Source: Galbitalea sp036271795 (lineage in GTDB: Bacteria; Actinomycetota; Actinomycetes; Actinomycetales; Microbacteriaceae). From it: DNA of 52,138 nucleotides. The stretch lies in contig DATAZY010000037.1 of the NCBI GenBank assembly GCA_036271795.1, positions 1 to 52,138 of the forward strand, given 5' to 3'. Position numbers and translations under genes: made by a program. Shown one piece after another: positions 35,351 to 41,813 of this stretch (positions are counted from its first letter, which is position 1; every line of letters starts with the position of its first letter). The notes under the pieces are model-generated. The model saw nothing but the letters and a program-made list of their open reading frames with translations. It searched no databases and was not told where the DNA came from.

Positions 35351-35364
35351 CGAAGGTATGTTCG
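35351..35364. promoter_or_regulatory. LexA-type SOS box of the split DUF222/HNH gene
   Basis: CGAAGGTATGTTCG matches the Gram-positive LexA consensus CGAACNNNNGTTCG at 9 of its 10 fixed positions. It is followed directly by a GATAAT -10 box (35364-35369). Before the insertion, the -10 would have been 6 bp from the DUF222 start codon, giving a leaderless, SOS-controlled transcript. Some mycobacterial 13E12-family genes are known to carry LexA boxes, which supports the reading. Confidence 0.7.
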
Positions 35365-35372
35365 ATAATGGA
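35365..35372. repeat. Left 8-bp target-site duplication of the IS element
   Basis: ATAATGGA here and at 38001-38008 directly flank the inverted repeats. Eight-base duplications are normal for the IS1595 family. It includes most of the GATAAT -10 box of the target promoter. Confidence 0.93.
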
Positions 35373-35396
35373 GGCGCTGATATACTTGACACACCC
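35373..35396 (+). repeat. Left terminal inverted repeat of the IS element
   Basis: This 24-bp sequence starts GGCGCTGATATAC and ends TTGACACACCC. It is the exact reverse complement of 37977-38000, and the identity stops at base 25. It contains a TTGACA box at 35386-35391 facing into the element, but no good -10 follows on this side. Confidence 0.95.
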
Positions 35397-35413
35397 GGTA
35401 AGCGAGGTGGAGA

Positions 35414-35662
35414 ATGACTAGGCCAATTTCACTGTGGCCGACATTCGTTTGGTGGTTCTACCGCAAGACGGGAAAGCAACTTCCTGTCCACGCTGGAGTC
35501 TTCGACACGGACGGCCTCCGACTCCGAAGGCTGACCAAGAATGAGTCCGAACAATTCAGGATCGAAGCCGCCCGTACACGTGACGCTTGGGATCGTGCCC
35601 ACCCCGGCCAGCGACGTCAAAATATCGAGGCCGCCAATGAACTCAACGATGGCGTCTCGTGA
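35414..35662 (+). CDS. Small passenger protein in the IS element, unknown function
   Basis: This is an 82-residue protein with an aromatic N-terminus (LWPTFVWWFYRK) and a charged C-terminal helix (FRIEAARTRDAWDRAHPGQ). AGGTGGAG stands directly before the ATG. I recognise no family. It overlaps the start of the zinc-ribbon gene by 14 bp in another frame, and a frame on the opposite strand is also open, so the call rests on the ribosome site. Confidence 0.5.
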   Translation: MTRPISLWPTFVWWFYRKTGKQLPVHAGVFDTDGLRLRRLTKNESEQFRIEAARTRDAWDRAHPGQRRQNIEAANELNDGVS

Positions 35663-35792
35663 ACGCGAAACGAACACCTACCTCGACTGCGGAAACTGCG
35701 GCCACACAATCGTCGTCACGGACGGCATCATCAAATTCGGAGACATGCTTCTCTACTGCTCAGATTGCGGGACGTACAACAAGGTTCCGTGA
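35649..35792 (+). CDS. Very small zinc-ribbon protein in the IS element
   Basis: This 47-residue protein has two Cys pairs, CGNCG (about 14-18) and CSDCG (about 37-41), the layout of a zinc ribbon. Its ATG at 35649 lies inside the end of the 82-residue gene, suggesting coupled translation. A longer frame exists upstream but is just the overlap. Function unknown; a DNA-binding helper for transposition would be a guess. Confidence 0.55.
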   Translation: MASRERETNTYLDCGNCGHTIVVTDGIIKFGDMLLYCSDCGTYNKVP

Positions 35793-35837
35793 CGCACCCG
35801 TTCAGGATGGGACAGTCTCGTGAACGGGCCTAACGAT

Positions 35838-36074
35838 CTAATCGCGCGCGATGGTTGGTTGCTGAGTTTCCCCGAACGCGATAGCGACACCGGGCGCGAT
35901 CCAGAACCGTTGACGCAACCCAGTTTCAATGTCGGTCAACTCGAAGAATTGCGCCTTTCCATCCTTCGTCTCGCGGACGACCTCGGAAATGTTATCGACC
36001 TGCTCGATAGTGATCGGGGCGAAACTCCGTCCCGCGTAGTAGACGGTCCAAGAGGTGGGTGTGATTTCGGTCAT
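35838..36074 (-). CDS. Small passenger protein in the IS element, unknown function
   Basis: This is a 78-residue soluble protein with alternating beta-strand-like segments (TSWTVYYAGRSFAPITIEQV, GKAQFFELTDIET, QRFWIAPGVAIAFGE). A strong AAGGAG lies 8 bp before the ATG. It is the last gene of the leftward transposase transcript, 38 bp after the HNH-like gene. I recognise no family. Confidence 0.65.
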   Translation of the reverse strand: MTEITPTSWTVYYAGRSFAPITIEQVDNISEVVRETKDGKAQFFELTDIETGLRQRFWIAPGVAIAFGETQQPTIARD

Positions 36075-36112
36075 GAAGTTTCTCCTTCAGTTGGGGGGAC
36101 GGAATGAACAAG

Positions 36113-36829
36113 TCAGTTGTCTGGGGCGAAGAAGTACCGAAAGAATCCGTTTCCGGGGCTGTGCCCGAACATTTCGATGCGCATGGCGTCGAGGTCCGCT
36201 TTGGTGAGCAGGGTGAGCGGCGCATAGTCGATGGTGCCGAGACTTGTGGGCCAGACGCGGACGAACCTGTCATCGTTATCGGTTCGTTCGATGAAATCGA
36301 GGGCGCTGTCTACATCGCCGGACACGACCTCAATCGCAAGATTCCCAAGCGCGGGATAGCCAAACCATCTGATTTGTTTCATTCCTTGAAGGGAGCCGCG
36401 CAAACTCTCAGCAGGTCGATTAGTCGGGTCATCATCCGCCAGGAACCGAGCGAGCCGCACGCTGAACCCATCGGGGACCGTCTCCCTCTCGTTCATCTCG
36501 AAAAGCGCGTTGCGTTCGACCTCGTAGTCAGCTCGCTTACTGAGCGCGTCCCGAATGACGGACAGAAGCGTCGTCTTGATAACCCAGCGACCGATCAGTC
36601 CCTGTCGCTCGGGGGTGAGGCCATTGACGAATAGGTCCCGCATCATGGGTTTCAAAAGGGCGGAAGTTGTGTCCTCGTACAGCGATCCCATTTTGCTGTT
36701 GCAGTTCTCGCAAATGCGGAGTGTGACGTGCGGTGGCCCTTGCTGCCCAATCTTCGGCGGTACGAGTTCAAGTGCAAGGGTGCGTGCCCATTTCGGCAGA
36801 ACGTCCTCGCTGTTTCGCTTGCGGTGCAA
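36113..36829 (-). CDS. HNH endonuclease-like passenger protein in the IS element
   Basis: The 238-residue frame from the TTG at 36829 has EDVLPKW and ICENCNSKMGSLYED, typical of zinc-containing HNH nucleases. The first Cys pair of such proteins (CPICG) is encoded in frame just upstream of the TTG, at about 36830-36844. The real protein therefore should start further up, yet no ATG, GTG or TTG exists between CPICG and the in-frame stop near 36890. The frame overlaps the stop of the 51-residue gene. A non-standard start, or a -1 frameshift from the small gene, would explain this. The rest of the protein, about 180 residues, is unfamiliar. Confidence 0.68.
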   Translation of the reverse strand: MHRKRNSEDVLPKWARTLALELVPPKIGQQGPPHVTLRICENCNSKMGSLYEDTTSALLKPMMRDLFVNGLTPERQGLIGRWVIKTTLLSVIRDALSKRADYEVERNALFEMNERETVPDGFSVRLARFLADDDPTNRPAESLRGSLQGMKQIRWFGYPALGNLAIEVVSGDVDSALDFIERTDNDDRFVRVWPTSLGTIDYAPLTLLTKADLDAMRIEMFGHSPGNGFFRYFFAPDN

Positions 36830-36873
36830 TCCGCAAATCGGGCACGGCTTTAGCGAACCTTGTGGTTGCGAAA

Positions 36874-37029
36874 TTAGACAGCCTTCCGCGATTCAGCGCG
36901 CCGTTTCTCGTCCACTTCGGTTTTGGGGACTTTCAAGAGCCGTTTCGTTAGGTCCTCGAAAGCCTCGAACGGGTGATCGTCGTGTTCTTCTGGCGGTGGG
37001 TGCGGGTCGTCGTTTTCGTTTTGCATCAT
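36874..37029 (-). CDS. 51-residue acidic passenger protein following the transposase
   Basis: This short gene starts with ATGATG overlapping the transposase stop (ATGA), so translation is coupled. The protein has an acidic, Pro-rich start (NENDDPHPPPEEHDD) followed by a helix-like FEDLTKRLLKVPKTEVDEK. Small proteins ending in a similar VPK-(T/S)-E-V-(D) pattern are, to my memory, found next to IS1595-type transposases in other actinobacteria. It is probably a real accessory gene of the element. Confidence 0.75.
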   Translation of the reverse strand: MMQNENDDPHPPPEEHDDHPFEAFEDLTKRLLKVPKTEVDEKRRAESRKAV

Positions 37030-37952
37030 GCCTTCCCTGTCAAGGTTTTGTAGTCGAGGCGACGCCCCGCAACGTTGTTGAGGGCGATGGTGAAGCGGTC
37101 GAGGTCGGTGGTTTTGCGGTTGTTGAACGCGAAGGCTCGTTCGTCAACGTAGCGGAAGAGGTGGTCGGCTGCGACGTGAATGTAGGTGCCCTTGAGGGAG
37201 CGCTTGAGCAGGGACCAAAAGTTCTCGATGCCGTTCGTGTAGACGACTCCGTTGACGTACTGGCCGATGTGGTGGTCAACCGTGTCGTGGTCGAAGTCGG
37301 CCTTGATGGGGTTGTAGGCGCGAAGGGAGTCCGTGTAAACGGTCGAGTTCTGCTCCACGTTGGCTTTGATGAAGGGGACCAAAGTTTCGGAACGTCTGCT
37401 CGGGATGATTTCGGCCCGAACTTCGCCGCCACGGTTCAGAGCGCCCGCAACAATGATCTTGCCGACACCGCCCCAACCGGGCTTCTTGCCTTCCTTCTGG
37501 GCCGCGTGACGGTTGCGCTCGTCCCCACCGATGTAGGTTTCGTCAACCTCAACGATGCCGTTGAACTTGTCGAACGTGCCGGTCTGCATTGCCAAGCGGA
37601 TGCGGTGGAGCATGAACCATGCCGACTTCTGGGTGACACCCAAAGCCCTGCCGAGTTCGTGGGAGGACACACCGTTCTTGGAGTTGGCGATCATCCACAC
37701 GGCAGGCAACCACTTATCAAGTCCGAGGGGCGAGTCCTCGAAGATGGTTCCGACCTTGACGGAGAACTGGCGCTTGCACGCTTTGCATTTCCAAATCCTG
37801 CGGGTGGTGAGGTAGGAGGTTTCCACACCGCCGCACTTGTCACATACCGGACCGTCGGACCAGCGGAGGTCGGCTACGAAAGCGTTGGCTACGTCGAGGT
37901 CGGAGAAGTAGCGGATCGCTTCGATCAGTGTTTGGGGCTTGCGTTCGTTCAT
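37026..37952 (-). CDS. IS1595-family (ISXO2-like) transposase
   Basis: The transposase (308 aa) has an N-terminal zinc ribbon (Cys37, 40, 56 and 59, in CDKC and CKAC) and an ISXO2-type catalytic domain. Candidate catalytic residues are Asp137 in VDETYIGG, Asp208 in VYTDSLRAYN and Asn240/Glu243 in TNGIENFW. The length is normal and the frame is intact, so it is probably active. Its ATG lies 6 bp after a -10 box, so the mRNA is probably leaderless. It is followed by the coupled 51-residue gene. Confidence 0.96.
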   Translation of the reverse strand: MNERKPQTLIEAIRYFSDLDVANAFVADLRWSDGPVCDKCGGVETSYLTTRRIWKCKACKRQFSVKVGTIFEDSPLGLDKWLPAVWMIANSKNGVSSHELGRALGVTQKSAWFMLHRIRLAMQTGTFDKFNGIVEVDETYIGGDERNRHAAQKEGKKPGWGGVGKIIVAGALNRGGEVRAEIIPSRRSETLVPFIKANVEQNSTVYTDSLRAYNPIKADFDHDTVDHHIGQYVNGVVYTNGIENFWSLLKRSLKGTYIHVAADHLFRYVDERAFAFNNRKTTDLDRFTIALNNVAGRRLDYKTLTGKA

Positions 37953-37958
37953 AGGTCA

Positions 37959-37987
37959 ATTCTACGAAAGAAGGCTGGGTGTGTCAA
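37959..37987 (-). promoter_or_regulatory. Promoter of the transposase, -35 inside the right inverted repeat
   Basis: On the minus strand TTGACA (37982-37987) and TAGAAT (37959-37964) are 17 bp apart, close to the sigma-A consensus. The -35 lies in the terminal repeat. Transcription would begin at about 37952, the first base of the start codon, which gives a leaderless message. Confidence 0.75.
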
Positions 37988-38000
37988 GTATATCAGCGCC
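37977..38000 (-). repeat. Right terminal inverted repeat of the IS element
   Basis: It is the exact 24-bp reverse complement of the left repeat. Its inner half holds the transposase -35 box, so binding of transposase to its own end would also shut down its promoter. Confidence 0.95.
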
Positions 38001-38008
38001 ATAATGGA
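38001..38008. repeat. Right 8-bp target-site duplication of the IS element
   Basis: ATAATGGA is repeated from 35365-35372. With the last repeat base it gives CATAAT, so a -10-like box is kept 6 bp before the DUF222 start codon even though the original -35 and LexA box are now 2.6 kb away. Confidence 0.93.
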
Positions 38009-38011
38009 TGC

Positions 38012-39451
38012 ATGAGTTCAGCCGCCATCGAGACGATCGACCCGCTTGCTGCGTGGTCCGATGCGGTCACGGTGCTCGCGAAACTACCGGCCGACGTGAT
38101 GGGTTTGCGTGTGCTCGACGAAGCGACCCTCTTGAAGCTCAACGACCTGCAGGCTCAGGCATCACGCTATTTCGGTGCTGCCGGAGCCGCCATTGCCGGT
38201 GAGGTGGCTCATCGCTCGAGGCCGGCACTGGGGATGAGTGGTCTCGCCCAGCGCACCGGGTTCCGCACTCCGGAACGTCTGTTGACCCAAACCACAGGGG
38301 CAACGAAGCAGCAGGTGCTGGTGGCGCTGAACGCGGGCAAGCTTCTGGCGGAGATAGCGGATGACGGCACGGTGGATGAGGTCACCGGTCAAGTGTTGGC
38401 GCCCTCCCAGCCGTGGTTGCGACCGGTTGCCTCTGCTGTCGCGGCGGGACGGCTGTCGACTTCGGCGGCGCAGGCGATCGGCACGGGACTGGGCTGCCCC
38501 AACTCTGTGATCTCCGCCCTACAACTTGAGAGCGCCGCCGCCCGACTGGTCGAGGAGGCCATCGCCGGGACGGATGCGGACAGGTTATGGAGACGAGCCC
38601 GGGACTCCCGCGACGAGCTGGATGTTGCCGGCGTGAAAATTCGCGAAGCTGAACTACTCGACACCCGGGGCATCACCCACTTCCCGCTGGTCACCGGCGG
38701 CGGCAAGGCGATCTGGACAATGGACCCGGAAACCTACGCCGCCTTCAAAGACATTTACGACCGTTCCACCTCACCCAAGCTCGGCGGGGTCCGGTTTGTT
38801 ACCGGGGAGCAGTCCAAACGGGCGACGGTCATCGCCGACGACGAGCGCACCCCTGTCCAACTCGCCTCCGACGCACTTATCCAGCTTTTGAAGCTCGGCG
38901 CTGACATCAGCCCCAACTTCCTGCTCGGTTCCGGTGCTCCAGTCATCCGCATCACGGTGGCCGAGCAGGCCCTCGAAACCGGCATTGGGTTCGGCACGAT
39001 CGAAGGCCAGGGCGCACACCTCTCAATGGACACCGTCCAGCGGTTGATGTGTGGCGGGGACGCCATCCGGATTGGATTCGACCGACACGGCAATGTCCTG
39101 GACATTGAAAGCGAACAACGCCTCTACTCCAGACGGCAACGCGAAGTCCTCGCCGTCAAATTCGGTGGCTGCATGGACCCGAACTGTGACCGGCCGCCCT
39201 CCTGGTGTGAAAGCCATCACATCCACCATTGGGTGCGCGATCACGGCAAAACCGTTATCGAAAACGGGATCCTCTTGTGCAAATGGCATCACCTGAAATA
39301 TCACAACGAGGGTCACGAAATCGAAATCGATGACGTTGGCGGCTACTGGCAGATCCCACCCGAATCCGTCGACCCCGAACAGAAACCCATCCCAATGCCG
39401 CTCAAGTCCAGCGCCATCGCCGACCTCTGGCGCCGACGCCAAGCCGGATAG
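38012..39451 (+). CDS. DUF222 / 13E12-repeat family HNH endonuclease
   Basis: This protein (479 aa) has the long N-terminal helical DUF222 region (SDAVTVLAKLPADVMGLRVLDE, AQRTGFRTPERLL) and a C-terminal HNH nuclease domain: CMDPNCDRPPSWCESHHIHHW, ENGILLCKWHH and a final H in KYHNEGHE. The start is the ATG at 38012, just after the right IS end. The gene family is abundant in actinobacteria; its role is unclear, and a link to DNA damage or mobile DNA is supposed. The frame itself is intact, but its natural promoter has been cut off by the IS insertion. Confidence 0.9.
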   Translation: MSSAAIETIDPLAAWSDAVTVLAKLPADVMGLRVLDEATLLKLNDLQAQASRYFGAAGAAIAGEVAHRSRPALGMSGLAQRTGFRTPERLLTQTTGATKQQVLVALNAGKLLAEIADDGTVDEVTGQVLAPSQPWLRPVASAVAAGRLSTSAAQAIGTGLGCPNSVISALQLESAAARLVEEAIAGTDADRLWRRARDSRDELDVAGVKIREAELLDTRGITHFPLVTGGGKAIWTMDPETYAAFKDIYDRSTSPKLGGVRFVTGEQSKRATVIADDERTPVQLASDALIQLLKLGADISPNFLLGSGAPVIRITVAEQALETGIGFGTIEGQGAHLSMDTVQRLMCGGDAIRIGFDRHGNVLDIESEQRLYSRRQREVLAVKFGGCMDPNCDRPPSWCESHHIHHWVRDHGKTVIENGILLCKWHHLKYHNEGHEIEIDDVGGYWQIPPESVDPEQKPIPMPLKSSAIADLWRRRQAG

Positions 39452-39468
39452 CTGCGAGGAATCGCGAT

Positions 39469-39870
39469 TCAGACCATCGACGCATCTGCTCGAATGCGCG
39501 CCGCCCCGGATCTCGCACCAAAGCACCGTGCGCTCACTACGAATTCGCTCGTGCGAATTCTGACGATATTCGTGACTGACGCTGCCTCAATCTCAACCGA
39601 GCGGATGGAACTAAACGGCGCAGTTATTGTGCCGATCCCGGCAGCCAACGAAACGTAGGTGGAGCGATTCAGGGCATTCGGCATGAAGCTGACATCGAAG
39701 TCGAAAATGGACGGCACACCGCCGACCCACGAGCCCGGAGAGAGGATTTCAAACTCATCCAAAGAATCGGCGAGGTCAGGTAGGTCGCGAGCCGGTTTGC
39801 CGGTTTTCAGTGTCGACGCAGTGGCCTCTACGAGCGCGTTCGCGGTACGAGAGAAAGTCGCAGCCGCCAC
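39469..39870 (-). CDS. Hypothetical protein
   Basis: This is an open frame of 133 codons from a GTG, downstream of the ABC transporter gene. The translation has plausible mixed composition (DLADSLDEFEILSPGSWVGGVPSIFDFDV, TYVSLAAGIGTITAPF) but no family that I recognise, and there is no clear ribosome site. It fills the otherwise empty space between 39452 and 39911. It could be a remnant or a shadow. Confidence 0.4.
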   Translation of the reverse strand: MAAATFSRTANALVEATASTLKTGKPARDLPDLADSLDEFEILSPGSWVGGVPSIFDFDVSFMPNALNRSTYVSLAAGIGTITAPFSSIRSVEIEAASVTNIVRIRTSEFVVSARCFGARSGAARIRADASMV

Positions 39871-39911
39871 GCTTACAGCGTTCCGAGTGCTGCCCCGAGT
39901 CGCCGCTCGGG

Positions 39912-41720
39912 TTACCGCGGGCTGAGCGAACCGGCCTGTTCGGCGAACAGCCGCGAGTACTCCCCGCTTGCCGCGAGAAGCTCCGGATGGGTTCCGGTCT
40001 CGACGATCGCACCATCCTGAACCACAAAGATGACGTCGGCGCCGATGACCGTAGAAAGGCGGTGCGCGATCGCAATCGTCGTTCGGCCGCGAGCCGCCTC
40101 ATCCAGCGCCGACTGCACGATTCGCTCCGAAATCGTGTCCAGTGCACTGGTCGCCTCGTCGAGGATGAGCACGGGCGGATCCTTCAGCAGCACGCGCGCA
40201 ATTGCGACCCGCTGCTTCTCGCCGCCGCTCAGCCGATATCCGCGCTCACCGACCACCGTGTCGTAACCCAGCGGGAAAGTGGCAATCGTGTCGTGGATGT
40301 TGGCGGCGCGCGCAGCGGCCTCGAGTTCGGCGTCCGTCGCATCGGGTTTCGCGTAGCGGAGGTTCTCCGCGATGGTGGCATGAAAGAGGTACGTCTCCTG
40401 GCTCACGATCCCGATGTTGCGGACGAGACTGTCCTGCGTCAGGTCACGAACGTCGTCGCCGGCGAAGACGACCCTGCCACCCTCGACGTCATAGAAACGA
40501 GGGACCAGGTAGGAAACGGTGGTCTTACCCGCACCCGACGGCCCCACGAATGCGGCGTACTGTCCGGGTTTAATGGAGAACGAGACCGACTTGAGCGTCG
40601 GCGGAGTGTCGGAACCGGCATCCGGATAGCGAAACACGACATCCTCGAACGCGACCGTTCCGACCTGCGATTCGGCGACCGGGTGCGCGTCCGGGGCATC
40701 CACCAGCGCCGGATGCAGGTCGAGGTACTCGAAGATCCGGGCGAACAGCGCCTGCGAGGTCTGCAGGTCGAGCGCCACTCGCAGCAGACCCATGAGCGGG
40801 AAAGTCACTCGTGCCTGCACGGTCGTAAATGCGACGATCGTGCCCGCGGTCACCGGGACATTGTGGGTGATGAGCCACGCCGCGACCAGGTAGATGACGG
40901 CGGGGATGACGGACAGGAAGATTCCGACCATCGCGAAGAACCACTGGCCACTCATCTGCTGACGAACCTGGAGGGTGACCTGGTTGCGGTTCTCCGCCTC
41001 GTACCGCTGGACCTCTGCGGGCTGCTGGTTGAAGCTCTTGGCCAGGAGGATTCCGCTGACGCTCAGCGCCTCCTGGGTGATCGCGCTCATGTCGCTCAGC
41101 GACTCCTGCGTCTTCGTGGCGATTCGGGCGCGAACCTGGCCCACTCGGCGCTGGGTAAAAACCAGAACCGGGAGCAGGATGATCGCAACGATCGTCATCT
41201 GCCAGCTGAGGATGATCATCGAGACGAGCGCCGCGATGACGGTCACGGTGTTACCGATGACGCTGGAAATCGTGTTGTTCAGGACCCCGGCGACGCCGCC
41301 GACGTCATTCTGCAGCCGCGATTGGATGACTCCGGTCTTGGTCTTGGTGAAGAACGCGAGCTCCATCCGCTGCAGGTGGGTGAACAGCCGGATGCGCAAT
41401 GCACCCATGACCGAGTTGCCCACCGTGGCCGTGAGGTAGGTCTGCCACACCCCGAGTCCCGCGGACAACACCCACAGCCCGACCATGATCGAGACGAGCG
41501 TGACGAGCACCGGAACGTTCGGCTGGCCGTTCTTCGGAAACAGTCCGACATCGAAAAGCTGACGAGTCAGGAGCGGCGGCGCAACGCTGAGCGCCGCGCT
41601 GACAAGTACGAGCGCGATCGTGATCGACAGCGCGAATCGATGCGGCTTGAACAGCTCACCGACACGGCGCAGCAGGTGCTCGATCTTGGGCGCCTGGGCG
41701 TTTTGCGCTCGCTGGGACAT
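39912..41720 (-). CDS. ABC transporter, fused membrane and ATPase domains (exporter type)
   Basis: This half-transporter (602 aa) has six membrane segments in the first about 330 residues and a complete ATPase domain with Walker A GPSGAGKTT, signature LSGGEKQR, Walker B VLILDEATSALD and the switch His in IAHRLST. It works as a homo- or heterodimer to export a drug, lipid or peptide. I chose the ATG at 41720 because AGGGGA lies 5 bp before it; an in-frame GTG at 41771 would add 17 Gly/Arg-rich residues. The substrate is unknown. Confidence 0.92.
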   Translation of the reverse strand: MSQRAQNAQAPKIEHLLRRVGELFKPHRFALSITIALVLVSAALSVAPPLLTRQLFDVGLFPKNGQPNVPVLVTLVSIMVGLWVLSAGLGVWQTYLTATVGNSVMGALRIRLFTHLQRMELAFFTKTKTGVIQSRLQNDVGGVAGVLNNTISSVIGNTVTVIAALVSMIILSWQMTIVAIILLPVLVFTQRRVGQVRARIATKTQESLSDMSAITQEALSVSGILLAKSFNQQPAEVQRYEAENRNQVTLQVRQQMSGQWFFAMVGIFLSVIPAVIYLVAAWLITHNVPVTAGTIVAFTTVQARVTFPLMGLLRVALDLQTSQALFARIFEYLDLHPALVDAPDAHPVAESQVGTVAFEDVVFRYPDAGSDTPPTLKSVSFSIKPGQYAAFVGPSGAGKTTVSYLVPRFYDVEGGRVVFAGDDVRDLTQDSLVRNIGIVSQETYLFHATIAENLRYAKPDATDAELEAAARAANIHDTIATFPLGYDTVVGERGYRLSGGEKQRVAIARVLLKDPPVLILDEATSALDTISERIVQSALDEAARGRTTIAIAHRLSTVIGADVIFVVQDGAIVETGTHPELLAASGEYSRLFAEQAGSLSPR

Positions 41721-41813
41721 CGCATCCCCTGAACTCACTCGCCCGCGGCCACCGCCGCCTCGCATGCTCACCGAATTACCCTAAGCGCTAGGGCCGACGT
41801 GTGAGAGCGACGG

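Larger units (their letters stand above)
35373..38000. mobile_element. IS1595-family insertion sequence with passenger genes (2628 bp)
   Basis: The element is bounded by 24-bp perfect inverted repeats and an 8-bp target duplication, so it is intact and moved in as one unit. It encodes an ISXO2-type transposase on the minus strand, then a 51-residue protein, an HNH-like protein and a 78-residue protein in the same direction. Two small genes lie on the plus strand at the left end. At 2.6 kb it is far longer than needed for a 308-residue transposase, as in IS1595 members that carry passenger genes. It is inserted between the promoter and the start codon of a DUF222/HNH gene. Its genes use fewer G+C-rich third positions than the host genes around it, in line with recent arrival. 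Confidence 0.94.

Noticed and set aside
36165..36176. CGAACATTTCGA, similar to the LacI-type operator
   Set aside because: It lies inside the IS cargo genes, differs in the core, and the element is foreign to the regulon.
36104..36634. 176-codon plus-strand open frame in the IS element
   Set aside because: It is a shadow of the HNH-like gene, which has Cys pairs and a downstream gene with a strong ribosome site.
36555..38015. 486-codon open frame across the transposase and right IS end on the plus strand
   Set aside because: It is antisense to the zinc-ribbon and DDE-type transposase and runs through the terminal repeat.
39810..41732. 640-codon open frame antisense to the ABC transporter
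   Set aside because: The composition is Arg/Asp/His-rich low-quality sequence, and the opposite strand has complete ABC motifs.
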